A stretch of 13,036 nucleotides of DNA from Setaria digitata (lineage: Eukaryota > Nematoda > Chromadorea > Rhabditida > Setariidae), in the NCBI GenBank assembly GCA_003640385.1, contig RCAB01000910.1:1-13036 (forward strand), given 5' to 3'. The notes below the pieces were generated by a model that was given only the letters and a program-made list of their open reading frames with translations, had not been told where the DNA came from and ran no database searches. Made by a program: the position numbers and the translations under genes. How positions within the stretch are numbered: the first letter of the stretch is position 1; every line of letters begins with the position of its first letter. Shown piece by piece: positions 1 to 12,400 of this stretch.

Positions 1-16
1 GAGTCTGCTCGTAAAT
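1..16 (-). CDS. lpd-3: BLTP1 homologue exon w22, first 16 bases only (cut by window edge)
   Basis: After AAATTCTTAG the sequence opens in the right phase as IYEQT plus one base and runs off the window. Joined to w21 it gives RIRWVEQKIYEQT, which resembles the human helix KRIVDIRELNEQAKVIDDL at the same place. Too short for more. Confidence 0.55.
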
Positions 17-422
17 CTAAGAATTTTCATTTTTTTCTTTTTCTTTTTTTTTTGCTGAAGAATTAATTTCTATTCAAATAATTTAATTCCCAATCCGAGC
101 AATAATAATATACTGGTTGCTGCTACTCTTTACCTTATATAATAAAAGTTCAAATTGCATAACATGGAAAAAAAAATGTCCGCTTCTGATATAAATTTTA
201 CTAAACAAGAAATTTATAAAATTTGGTGGAAAAAAAATTTCGTAAAAAATTTATAAAGTTTGCTCTCTTTTGAAATTGCAAAATTCTGCTAATTTCCTTC
301 AATTTTATTCATTTATTAACCTAATTTTTTTTCTCAGAAGACATAAATTTTCAAATTATTGCAATAAAGAAGTGATAATAAACAAAATAACAGTAAGTAA
401 TAATAGCAAGAATAATCACAAC

Positions 423-474
<52 letters not shown>

Positions 475-3400
475 TTAATAATAATAGTAGAGATTTTCAA
501 CCTTTTGTTCAACCCAACGTATCCGTTTTTCCGGTTTTACTATGGACGCATATTCATTCTTCGGATTAATATCATCATCTCGCTCCACTTCGCTTATCAC
601 AATCTTCATCGGCTCATAATCACTAACATCAACATCTTGATCTTCATTAATAGCTGCATGAGTATTCCGTAATGCACCCATTAAACTTCCAATCCGCTGT
701 AAAATGATGAAATAACAAAATGATTAATATCATATCTTTTCAACTTTCAAAAAAGGCAATTTTAACAAGAGGAAAATTTAGCTTCTTAAAAAAAGAAAAA
801 CAAACATCAAAATTTTCAAATTCCTTTCTTTTATTTTCAAATTTAGTTTTTCTTCTTTTTTTTTTTTTTTTGAAATTTTGTAAGAAATTTTCATCAATAA
901 ACATTTCTATCATGGTGAAAATAATTTTTTTTTTTTTTCCTCTCTTTTTCATTGTCAGAATTTTACAATGTTATTTGATTCTCATTTTCAGGATTTTATG
1001 TCATGTGTGATTCTCAGTGAGCATAAAAGCATGTCTAAACTTTTCATCAATTTGTTTACGAATTATTTGTTCAATTCTTCCGCAACATATTAACTCGTAA
1101 ATAATTTCAAAAAAAAAAATTTTAAACGTACACTGTCAATATCAAATAATAGGCCTTTCATTGAAAATTGTGCAGATGCGGCACGTTTACAACGTTCTGT
1201 CTTCGAAGATTTTACTTTTCGAATGGCAATTTTGCAAACACCAAGTGGAAAGAATGTGAAATTTGTCGGTGTATTTTCTTGACCATTAATCCAAGATTCT
1301 TCCATAGACTGTAGCATAGTTAATTAAGTGATAATTTAGAAATTGATGGGAAAAAAAATAAATGAATAAACTACAGGGACTTCTATACTTTCATGCGTCA
1401 TAATCGAAATTTTCTAATTAATTTTTAATTAAACGCTCATAATTTTTTTTTTCTTTTGCTTTCTAAGCAGCTATCAATTTAATTAGCTCATTGAGCGATG
1501 TTGATCGTCTTGCAAATAATAAAGAAACAATAAATTATGCAAAAATGAATATTCAATTTTTGTTGGCTAAAGCGTCTTTATTCTTGACCTAAAAAGTTAA
1601 CTGATGGCCTTTGTTATCCAAGAATAATTTAATTTTTTTTTTAGACAAAAAACACATGTTTCCAATTAAAACATATTTAAAATGCATTTCCCATGGTGTT
1701 TATATCTTAATTTATTGATGAAAAGTCGCATCAAATGTAGCAAATGAAATATTTAGACTTAATCAATTAATATTTTGAAGCTATTCACACTTTTTAACAC
1801 AAATTTGACAATTACTATATTGGCATTACGGTGACGTTGCTATTACTGTAATGTTACTATCATATTGCTAGTATTTCCACGGAAATACAAGGAGAATGAA
1901 AAAGCTTTCGTCCAGTGATTGAAGTGCTTCGTCAAAAACTTACAAGTTCAAAATTTTCCACGTAAACAATTTTAAAATCTGTAAATTTGGCTTCAATTTT
2001 AGCTCCATGTATTAATTTAACTGTTCCTTGTGCATCTTTTAGGCCAAATAACAATGCTGATGTAAAAGAGCGATAATTGTTACTGTAAAGTGGTATGCAT
2101 ACGATAATACGGTCATGAAATAATAACGTTATCTTCATTGCCAAATTATCTGCCACAAGCTGCAAAATTTTATTTCATAATTTTGGTAAAAATAATGTAA
2201 ATTAAATTTTCTTCAGGAAACTAATTGTTAAATTTCATTTACGGAGCTTTTTTTTTTTTTTTTCAGATGAATATGACATAATGGTAACACTAATACAGTA
2301 TGTTTCTGTAGAATTTAATCACTACTTAAACTTTTAATTAATATGACATATGTGATGGTATTTTAGGCATTAAATTGCATTACTATTTAATTTTTATATT
2401 AAAATTTTTTGTTTTAAATTTTTATAATAAAATTCTAACGCGCAGAAGAAATATTATTTCAATCTACAAACATTTAGACTAGCTATGTTTATATCCTTCT
2501 TTCAAAATGTTTGAAAACTTCACTTATAGCATTTTAGAAAACTTGTAAAACAAAATACTCTATGCAATATAATATATCATGTTATTTCTCTCTTTTTTTT
2601 TTTTTTGTTTAAAGAGATGATTTTATTGGTTATTCATTGCTAAAATTTTTTTTACCATGCTTTTGATATTCTAAGATTTATTCAGATCTTATTGTGCAAT
2701 TTTTTCATTTTAATTTATAAATTTTTTTTTTTTTTTTTAAATTACTAGAAGTGAACTATGTGATGACAACTGTTCCGAATCATTTTCAGCGCTTATCGTA
2801 GGGTGCATCTTTTGTTCCATCCAAAAACTGCGCGAAAAATTGAAATCTTTGAGAATATTTTTTGCCTAAAATCAAAATGCGAGATTAATAATAAATAAAA
2901 TTGAATGAAAAATAAAAAATAAGGAAAGAAATACTAGTAGGGTAAAAGATCTAAAGTTTATTTTATTCATGTACTAATGAAGCTTTCAATATTATATGAA
3001 CTTTTTTTTTATTAAAATTTCAACAAAAGAAATCATATTTTGCTTCATCATTTTTGATCAAATAATTAGTATAAAGCATTAAAAAAAAAAAAAAAAAGTC
3101 GTTTAATTATTACAAACCCTAATGATGGCAGGAAATTTGAATAAAATTACAGTGCGTGAAAAGATGATCGTTGCATCTGGAACATTTTTAGGACTGATTT
3201 TGAATATACATATTAGCTGAAAAAGGTGTCAATGAAAGTGTCATTTGCTAACTTGCTTTTAATTAATAATACAATATATAGGCTACCTTTATATACCACA
3301 TTTTACCGATATAATGAGCGAAAGAAAAGAGAAAGCTTGAAATATAGCAATAAAAGTTTGCAAAATCTACTATAAATTTTGAGAGCGACAACACTTAAGT

Positions 3401-6400
3401 CATATTTGTCGTTCTATCCAAAAACAATAATTTCTTCTAATCAAATAACTCTTCATTTTCCATTAGCGTAATTTGTTAATTCATTAAGTGACCGATTAAT
3501 TACTGATTTACACTGTGTTAATAATGATGCTTAATTTGAAGTATACAAATGTTAACAATTTGAATAAGCAGCAATAAGCATAAACATTAGAAAACAAATA
3601 TGATATTGCTTTGGTAATTTAAAAAAAAAAAAAAAAACTTTTGAAGTAAATTTGATGCTTACAGTAGTAAAATGACTATAATGGCATCACTACTATGAAC
3701 AAACATCTAAAATATATCGCATTATTAATATCACTGCATATCAGAAAAACAAATGATATAACGTAACATTATATCTATAGTTTACTATATTACAACCGTA
3801 ACATTTAGGTAGTATGATATTCCTAAGACTGCCAAACGATACAATAAATGTGAAAAATTATGTTCAGAAATTACTAATTTTAAATCACTTGACGAAATAT
3901 ATACATTGGTAGTTAAATCAGCCAATTCTCGAAGTTCATCTTCTTGGTATGCCTCGTTACGAATCATTTGGCCAAGTTTGAAATTTAAGCAAAATGATAT
4001 ACTGCCCCGAATTTGATTCTAGAATAATTGAAATTTGAATTAATAAATTAGTTGGTTAAAAAATCTGAGATAAAGTGAAAGATTGGCGGTTGTAGATGAA
4101 TAAAATAGAACTGTGTAATATTTTATCAAGCACTCGTCTGAAATTTAAATGTTAAATTTCGAATAACTTACTAAACACAATAATTAAAAAGTAAATATTT
4201 TAAATTAAAAAAAAAAAAACAGTAAAACCTCAAAAATATCATCATTTAAGATATTTCGTCCAATGAGAAATAAGTTTACAGCTTCCGATGTTATTCGAAA
4301 TGCTGTATTAGTTGTATCAGTTAAGGTAATCTTTAGCCATGGGGAAACATTTTCGCAACAAATCTAGGATTAATATTGATATAATAGTTATCACTATTAT
4401 TGTTATTAAAATTATTAACAAAAACAAGATATCAGTTGAAAAATAAAAAGTAAGTTTCTAGTAGGAATTACAAACTTTCTAATACTTCATTTTTTTTTTT
4501 TTTTTTTTACTATCCTCTTATATTTTTGATATGCGCTGCTTGAATACACTGAAAATGTTATTTGGAAATAAAAAAAATCAAAATTTTTTTAAAGTAATAT
4601 TTTAGAAAAATGTTACAAGTAAAAAATAATAATAATAATAATAATAATAAATGTATAAAATGGCATATCATAAAAATAGTAGTTGCATCTAAATAATCTT
4701 ACATAAAGATTTACGAATAATAAGCATGTGAATTGATTTGTAGAATAAAAATAATACTGAACATTTAAAGGCAATAAAGATCGGAAATAAGAAATGCAAA
4801 ATTAGAACATATATTAGTGTCAAAAAAAAAAATTACTAAAATACTAAAATATTTTAAATTACTGATGCAAGAAATATTTCCATCTTAATAAATGTTTTGT
4901 TTTGCATAATTATTATTTCTTTCTTCCCGACAAATAAATACAAATAAATATTATTGTAGGAAATTATCAGTAAATAAATTTAGCATTAATTTGCCAAAAA
5001 GAAAACTACTTAAAGAGAAAAAAGTATCTTACCTTTTTTTTCCTCACTTTTTCCCCCTTTTCATCTTCATTGCTCTCTTGTTACTAAGTTAAGAAAGAGT
5101 AATGGACAGCAAAGATATCTCATGTCAAAGTATTACCTGTAAATGAAAAAGAAACGGTGAAATATCGGATTTTTCTGCATTAAATGTAGCCGAACTACGA
5201 ACAATTTCCATAATGTGTGCAATTTCGGCAATTACTGTTTCATGTGAATACAGTAGCATATTCAATACATCGGTATTTATTGCTTGATCCAAACCACCTA
5301 AACAAAGATACGGTATTGAGAAAGAAGTGCGATAACTGCTTACTGTAGAGTTACAATTTTATGGAATGAGTGTCTCATCCTTTCTCGTTTTATTCCTTTT
5401 TTTTTTTCCCTTAAATATTAATCACAATTATTTGCTAGCTACTAATCCAATTGATATTTTACGAGACTCTAGATGCAATGTTTCAAATAAGAATAAAAAT
5501 TTAGCTAAATAGAAAATTTTGAGTTACCATAGATTTTTTCAACTAGTACAACAAATCTCAGGTTTCGAAAAAGCGATATTAATTATTTGAAAATAAATTT
5601 TCATCTTTTTCTCTTTTGTTCATCTTATTTTTTACTTTTTTGTTATTAATAATAATCCTTTTCTTTCCTGTTAAATTTTAAAAAACATGCCAACAGTAAC
5701 GATGATATTAGCGTATGATTCCTTGGAACATAAAATTTCATCATTTTTAATTCGAATAATTTCATTCTCATTCCCGACACATTTCTCATACATGATTATC
5801 AGTGATGGTAATTTGATTAAAAAACTTCCTAATCGCATCCATTTTGGGATTTTTTTTGAGTAGAATGATGTATATGTGATGAAATGATTTTCAATTGATA
5901 TCGTGCTTTTTGCTGGACTAGAAAATGCTGTTAAATTAATAAACTGACTAAAATGATAATGAAGTAGTGGAAAAACTCAAATTACCAATTTAGTAGCAGT
6001 ATTAAATTAATATATATATATATTCAAAATTTGAATTTTATTTCAATTTTATAAGCTATTGTAAGAGTTTCAGAGGTGTGAAATGCACAGTAGTTAAATA
6101 TCATACGATGTAGGAAGTTCTCGAAAGATAATTAACATATAAAATTATAAAATGAAATACTCATATTTATCATTTGCATTTTTTATTTCTTTGTCTTTGG
6201 ACAATATAAATGTAAAGCTTTGGAAGTATTTCTTTTTCTGATGAGTAAAGAAGTTTTTTTTTTTTTCTTTGGATATCAGATTTAAATTTTAGGAAAATTT
6301 TAGTTTTNGTTTCTTTGTCTTTGGACAATATAAATGTGAAGCTTTGGAAGTATTTCTTTTTCTGATGAGTAAAGAAGTTTTTTTTTTTTTTCTTTGGATA

Positions 6401-9400
6401 TCAGATTTAAATTTTAGGAAAATTTTAGTTTTCTTGAAGTTATATTAAAATTGTGAAAGGAAAAATTAAGAAGAAATATTCAAAAGAGACAAGAAAAAAA
6501 AGACGAAAAAGACAAACAAAATTCCAAAGCAGTGCGTATTTTGTAAATTATACGTTGCTGTAACGCTTGGTGAAATTTTTGCATTCATTTCAACATGCAA
6601 TATCTTCATATTAAAATTGAAATGAAACATTTGATGATCTTTTTTAGCCAGTTGATGTCTCTCAGATAAAGACTGCAAAGGAAAAGTTTTATTTTATTCA
6701 TTGATAATAATCCTTGGAATTGATAAATGCAAGTTTTTTCTTCTTTTTTTTCTTTTTTTTTTAAAAAATTAACTTTTATTTGGATGAATATTTCTAAATA
6801 GCAAAGTTACCAAAATAAAGTTTAACGAATACATAAAAAGACATCTTTTGATATTTCGTTTTTACATTGTCTCTTTTAATAATAGTATAGAAATGAAATA
6901 AAATAAGTCATTTTATAAGCGAATGTTAATTGCAAAAGTAAATTTCAAATCTTTGGTTTTGCTAACATTGTAAAATTCAATTTCAAGCATTTGATTGGTC
7001 CGATGTTTTTTTTTTTTTTGGTTAAAATTTATTTTTAGAGCTTTTTTTTTTTTTTTTCAAAGTTAGTAATAAAGTTTGTAGCACTTAAAAAAATTGGCGG
7101 CATCAACTTACTGAAGAAGGAATAATTTTTTTATCATTTTCTTCATCATCTGTTTGCCCTTCATTAGAATGTCTTTTTAAAACAAATGAACTTCCAATTA
7201 TATAATTTAATTTCATATTTTCAATACTCAAATTGACAGCATTTTGTAAATTATTTGCTTCATAAATTCTATAAAAGTTTTATTTTAATTATATTATGAA
7301 TACAAGTATATTTCCTTTCATTTTTTTTATTTTTTTAAAGAATTTCCTTTTTTTTTTTTTACTTTTTTGTTTAATGAAAAATTCAGATCAAATAATAATT
7401 ACCTAATTTAAGTGGATGCATTTATTAGATAAGAATTCATAAATTGTTCGTCATGACATGCATATTTCATTATCATTTTTAAATTAGCTTTCTCATCAGT
7501 ATTAATTTTAATTTCTCATCTACTATGCTCATTCATCGTTCCAACTACTGTTTCAAAAATAAAGCTGTAAGTTAAATTTTACTCTTAATTAAACTGAAAC
7601 AAAAATGGAATCAAACCTTCGAAAAGTACTAATAATCGTTGTGAAAGATCCACGGAATATGGCATTTGTGTCGAGAGTTCCTTTCTCGGTTATCATCATT
7701 TTAATATCTTGAATTGCAAATGTAACCTGCTGATTAGCATCTTTTGGATCGATCATAAAATATACATTATTGTATCGTATCTACAATAAAAAATAAAATA
7801 AAATTGTACTAAAACTTGAAATTACAAGAAATTTTAACAAAATTCTTTGAAGCACTAAAATTTGCAGTAAATAATTGAATAGTAAAGCTATCAATATTAA
7901 AAGATAATTATTTTGTTTATTTATATGAGTCAATTATAAATGCTGAAAAGAATTAGCTGGGAGAAAAAGAATACAAAAAATCATGCAAAAAATTGATTTA
8001 AAGAAGCCTAAAAACAAATAGTAATAATAATGCAAGATTTTCAGCTACTTAAATTCACAAATATTAAATTTTTTAATGTGAGAATCAAAATTTTAATTAA
8101 ATATTTTACGAGAAGAAGACAAATTTAATTCATCAAATCATACTTTACTGTTAAAAATTCGAAGCAGCAAAATAAAATCCATAATTTTTGTTTCAACTTT
8201 AATTGCCGAAATAATGATATTGCCATTAATTGTAAGTGAGAATTTTGCAGTATTCAATTTTTCCTCATTCATTGTCTGGCCATAAATTTGATTCCACATT
8301 TCACTGCAATTGTTTCACTCGTATAAATTCATAGATATTTCCTAGAAACCAATTAGTTACCTATCGTTAATTACAAGTGATTAATTTAAATTGCGGCATT
8401 TACGAAAAAAAAAAAAAAAAAAAGAAAAATAAAATATGACGATATGTATACGACGTAAGACGTAAGATATATTGCACGTTGCAAATAACTTCAAACACGT
8501 ACCACTCGTTACAATCTAGCTTTTAGAAAGTAGCACGTAAGAATTAAATGCAAATGATTTATTTTTGTACGTGGATTCTTAGAAGACTAGGAATAAATTT
8601 ACGCTTAATCCGTGTAGAATAAATCAATACATGATTTTTTTTTTTTCACTAATTTAACAGTTTACAATTAAGATGAATGATATGATGGATAATATGATAA
8701 GTAGTCTGTTTGCAACAAGTGAATTATCACTGAGATTTAGTGATCACAATACTAATATAATGATAAAAAGTACGAATCTGAAGCAGCCTGATGATAGCTT
8801 ATCTTTCAAATTTGTAAGAAAGCTTTTTTTTTTTTTTTTTTTTAATACTATATGAAACATGCAATAAAATGGAAAATACAAAAAGAATAAAGAGAGATGA
8901 ACCACCTAATTAATTGTAGAACTAAACAGATTACAGAAGTCTTAATTGGTGCTTGAGGTTGCAAATAGAATTTCATTATATTAAAAATCCAATTAAGTAG
9001 AAAAATTTTTTCCTTTCAACACAATATTAATATTTCCTACATTTCAATTAAAATTGATCATTTTTAATAAAAAAAAAAGCGATGGAAATTTGAAATTAAT
9101 AACTGTAATACAAACGTATTCATTCTGTATTCACGAATCAAATTTAGTATTGTTTTAATCCATTTTTGCTGAATTTTATTGCCATCATCTGATATCATCG
9201 CTGGATTAGTAATGGAATTTTGTGTATCATCTGAACAATCTGTTGACGTTACAGTAGTTGTGACAGCAATACAGTATGCAAGACAGTACGATAAATCGCT
9301 CAACAACAGCAGAACAGGTTGAGTGTAAAACATTTCAATTCGTGGAAAAAGCATTTCCATGCTTCCTATCGCAAATGCTCTGTAAGCAAAAACGGATGAG

Positions 9401-12400
9401 CATTTCCGGATGATACCGTATATTTGGTAAAAACTGAATGTTCTTGACAAAATATTTAACTTAATTATATATAAATTATGAATATAGATGGAGCCGTATT
9501 TGTTAACTTCAACTATCCATTGCATTTAAATCATTTTAACTGAACAGCAAGCCTTTTTATTTTCATTTTTATTTCCTTTTTTTTTTTTAAGCAAAAATTC
9601 TAATAATTAAAATTTAGCAGTTTTTCCTTAATTAATACACGGAATATTTTGTCAAATTATATTTGGAAAAACTGCTTAATGCAACTAATATATGTAATTG
9701 CTATAATTACAGTGATTAAATTTTTCTGTTAAATGCAAAATATTAGCAAAATGAAATCACTANTTAGCAAAAATATTAGCAAAATGAAATCACTAAAAAC
9801 AATTAATTCATACACTTCTCACTTTATTCTTTATTTGCTTCCCTAAAATTTATTTCAAATAATATTTGAAATGCTTTTAAATGACTTCGGTTTTCTTTTA
9901 CCTTCGTTGTTTTGATATTTTGTTCATTAAATTATACATTTAAATAAACTTCCAAAATAGTTTTGGTTCAAGCAACCTAAGAGTCAGTCAAGAAAAAAAA
10001 CTGTTTAAAATTTTGCCAATTATTTTATGAAATGAATATGAATAAAAGATTACTTCACAATATTTAAATTTCGATTATCCATTACGACATTATAAGTGAA
10101 TGTAGCATCAACTGTTATCGTATCCAAAAGTAGAAATAACTGTACGTTTCCCTTTTTGTTCTTACCTAATTGGATTGAATATGTCTGCAAAAATTGGAAT
10201 TTTAATTCAAGTGACTAAAATTTTGAAAAACAGATTCGAAAAAAAAAATGAAATAATTTTTTTTTTTTTAATAATTTAATTTTTAAAACATTTTTAATAT
10301 ATTTTGTTTTAATTCAATTTTTTTTTTGGGACATATTTTAATTAAGAAATCAGTCAGTATATGTATACAAAGCTTCTAGGATGGTTTATCGCTAAAATCA
10401 ACAAATTTGTAGTAAGGCACTAGTAAATATGTTAGCTATGTATTATAAATATTGTTAATTAATTAGAAATGATTTCGATTCAAAGAAGCCCTTTTCTTTC
10501 TTTCAATTTCAATTTGCTGAACAGTTACTGCTTCATTTTTATGTTGTTTTTATATTAATATTTGAGTTCTTAATTTAATTCACATTGAACCCAATTTCGT
10601 TTCGTTTGTGACACATTAATAAACACGCATATTTATTTCAAAATATTGTTCTACACTAATTATTACACTTGGAAATTTAAGTATAATATTCGTCTATTAA
10701 ATTCAACCTTAAATTCACTTCTGGCACTTAACTTCTCTATGAAATATTTATTAAAAAAAAAATGGACTAATTATTGAAGAAATGATTGAAGCACAAACTT
10801 TAAATTCTCCAGCCTTAAATTTAAATGAAAAGTTAAGTTTTTTAAATGGCAGCCACGACGTGACATTGGTAACAAAGTGATAATTCTGCAATAAATTGCT
10901 GAAATGTGGTTGGAAAAGATACCACTAAAATGATTATTTAGCATTTTGCACAAACAAAACATTGATTTAAAAGATTTAAAAAAAGTGAGGAATTTTTTCT
11001 GCATGGACTATTTGGTTCATTTAATTTACTAAAACATAGACGAAAGAATGCATTATTTATTTGGAAATGTATTAAATTTGCTGCAAAAAAAAATTTTTAA
11101 TTTAAAATTTCTTAATATGAACAGTGCTAATGTAGTGCAGAAATTAGGTTCTTCTAGGTTAGTTTAAATTAGATTAAATTTTTTCTAGGTTAAATTACGT
11201 TCTCCGTTCTTCTAGTATTCTCTTCAGTACAATTCCGTACAATCGAATTAATAAAATTACTATCTTGCGCTACCTTTCCAGTCTACTGAAGAGTCTTTTT
11301 TCCTAAACAAATGATAAGTTTAACCTTGAATATCGGCCAAAAAAATGCAAGCAATAAAATATCGAATTGCTTCATTGTATGATTTTCATTGAAACCTGAA
11401 AAAAGAAATTAGCAAAATCATTGCTTTTGATTATTTTGCTATAAAAGGTACATATACATTAATTGTATACAACAATATTTTAAATTATAACTGATTATTT
11501 ATAATAATATCTGTAATACTAGTAGAAGTACCTTTGCTACCGTAACCAGCAATTGAACTTGTTACGGTAGGTATCGAAATGGCTGTAGCTGATGCGGTAT
11601 TTTTTTCTATTGCTAAACCATCATCAGCAACGCCACGAGAATATCTTTTAGCTGTTGAGAAATCAACAATCTAAAAAATGGATTTTAAGATTTTAATGCA
11701 AATTTATCACTGACACTGGGATTGAAAATACCTGTAAAAAAAAAGAAAGAGAAATTAACTTTAATTTCTTTTTTTGATAAATTCAATAAGTTGTGCACAT
11801 AAAGCATTAATGCAAAGTGAAATAATAATAATTGTTTTATGTTATAGTATTATTTTTAACAGTTGAATATTTCAATACTTCAAACATCTTCCATTTATGC
11901 ACTAAATAAAGCAAATATAGGCGGAAATATTTTAGAATTTGAAATTAACTGTTTTTGTGTTTATTTAGAAAGTTCCATGAATCAGATGGACAGAAATAGC
12001 TAGTTGAAATTTTTGATATTTTTATTTCAAAAACTTTTCTCCTTTAACATTTCCAGTTTTTAGGTAAAAAAAAAAAAATTCCTCAATCTTTTAGTATTTT
12101 GAAAAGACTCCCGACTCACTCAATTCTTCAGTGTTCTTGGCCTTTTAAAAGACAGTCAGTTTATTCGTATTTTAAAAAGGACTTTTTCATATTTTAATTG
12201 TTCTGCATTTTACACAAAAGTCTACTCTAACTTTTCACAGCTTGATAATTTCATATATTTTAAAAATTGAAAGAAAAAAAACGAAGCATATAGTATTTAT
12301 ATTTTAAGGAGAGATATAATTCTTGTCTACCTTAAATGAGAGCCTTAGCTTCAATGTATTCTAAATTTGTTAAGTTCATAAATAATATTAGTATTTGTTA

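Larger units (their letters stand above)
5948..6517 (-). other. intron w10-w11 (570 bases)
   Basis: Contains the 122/123-base tandem duplication around the N at 6308 and an AT dinucleotide run at about 6010-6023. Its true length may be shorter than shown if the duplication is an assembly artefact. Confidence 0.65.

Noticed and set aside
270..569. Asn-rich plus-strand ORF of 99 codons
   Set aside because: Its core is the TAA/AAT microsatellite, and its end overlaps the antisense of conserved exon w21.
720..1010. Plus- and minus-strand ORFs rich in Phe or Lys
   Set aside because: They arise from long T runs within intron w20-w21, with no splice or family support.
11713..11733. Possible 21-base exon VFSIPVS after a very good acceptor
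   Set aside because: It would require a following intron of about 42 bases and adds nothing needed for phase; left as a possibility only.
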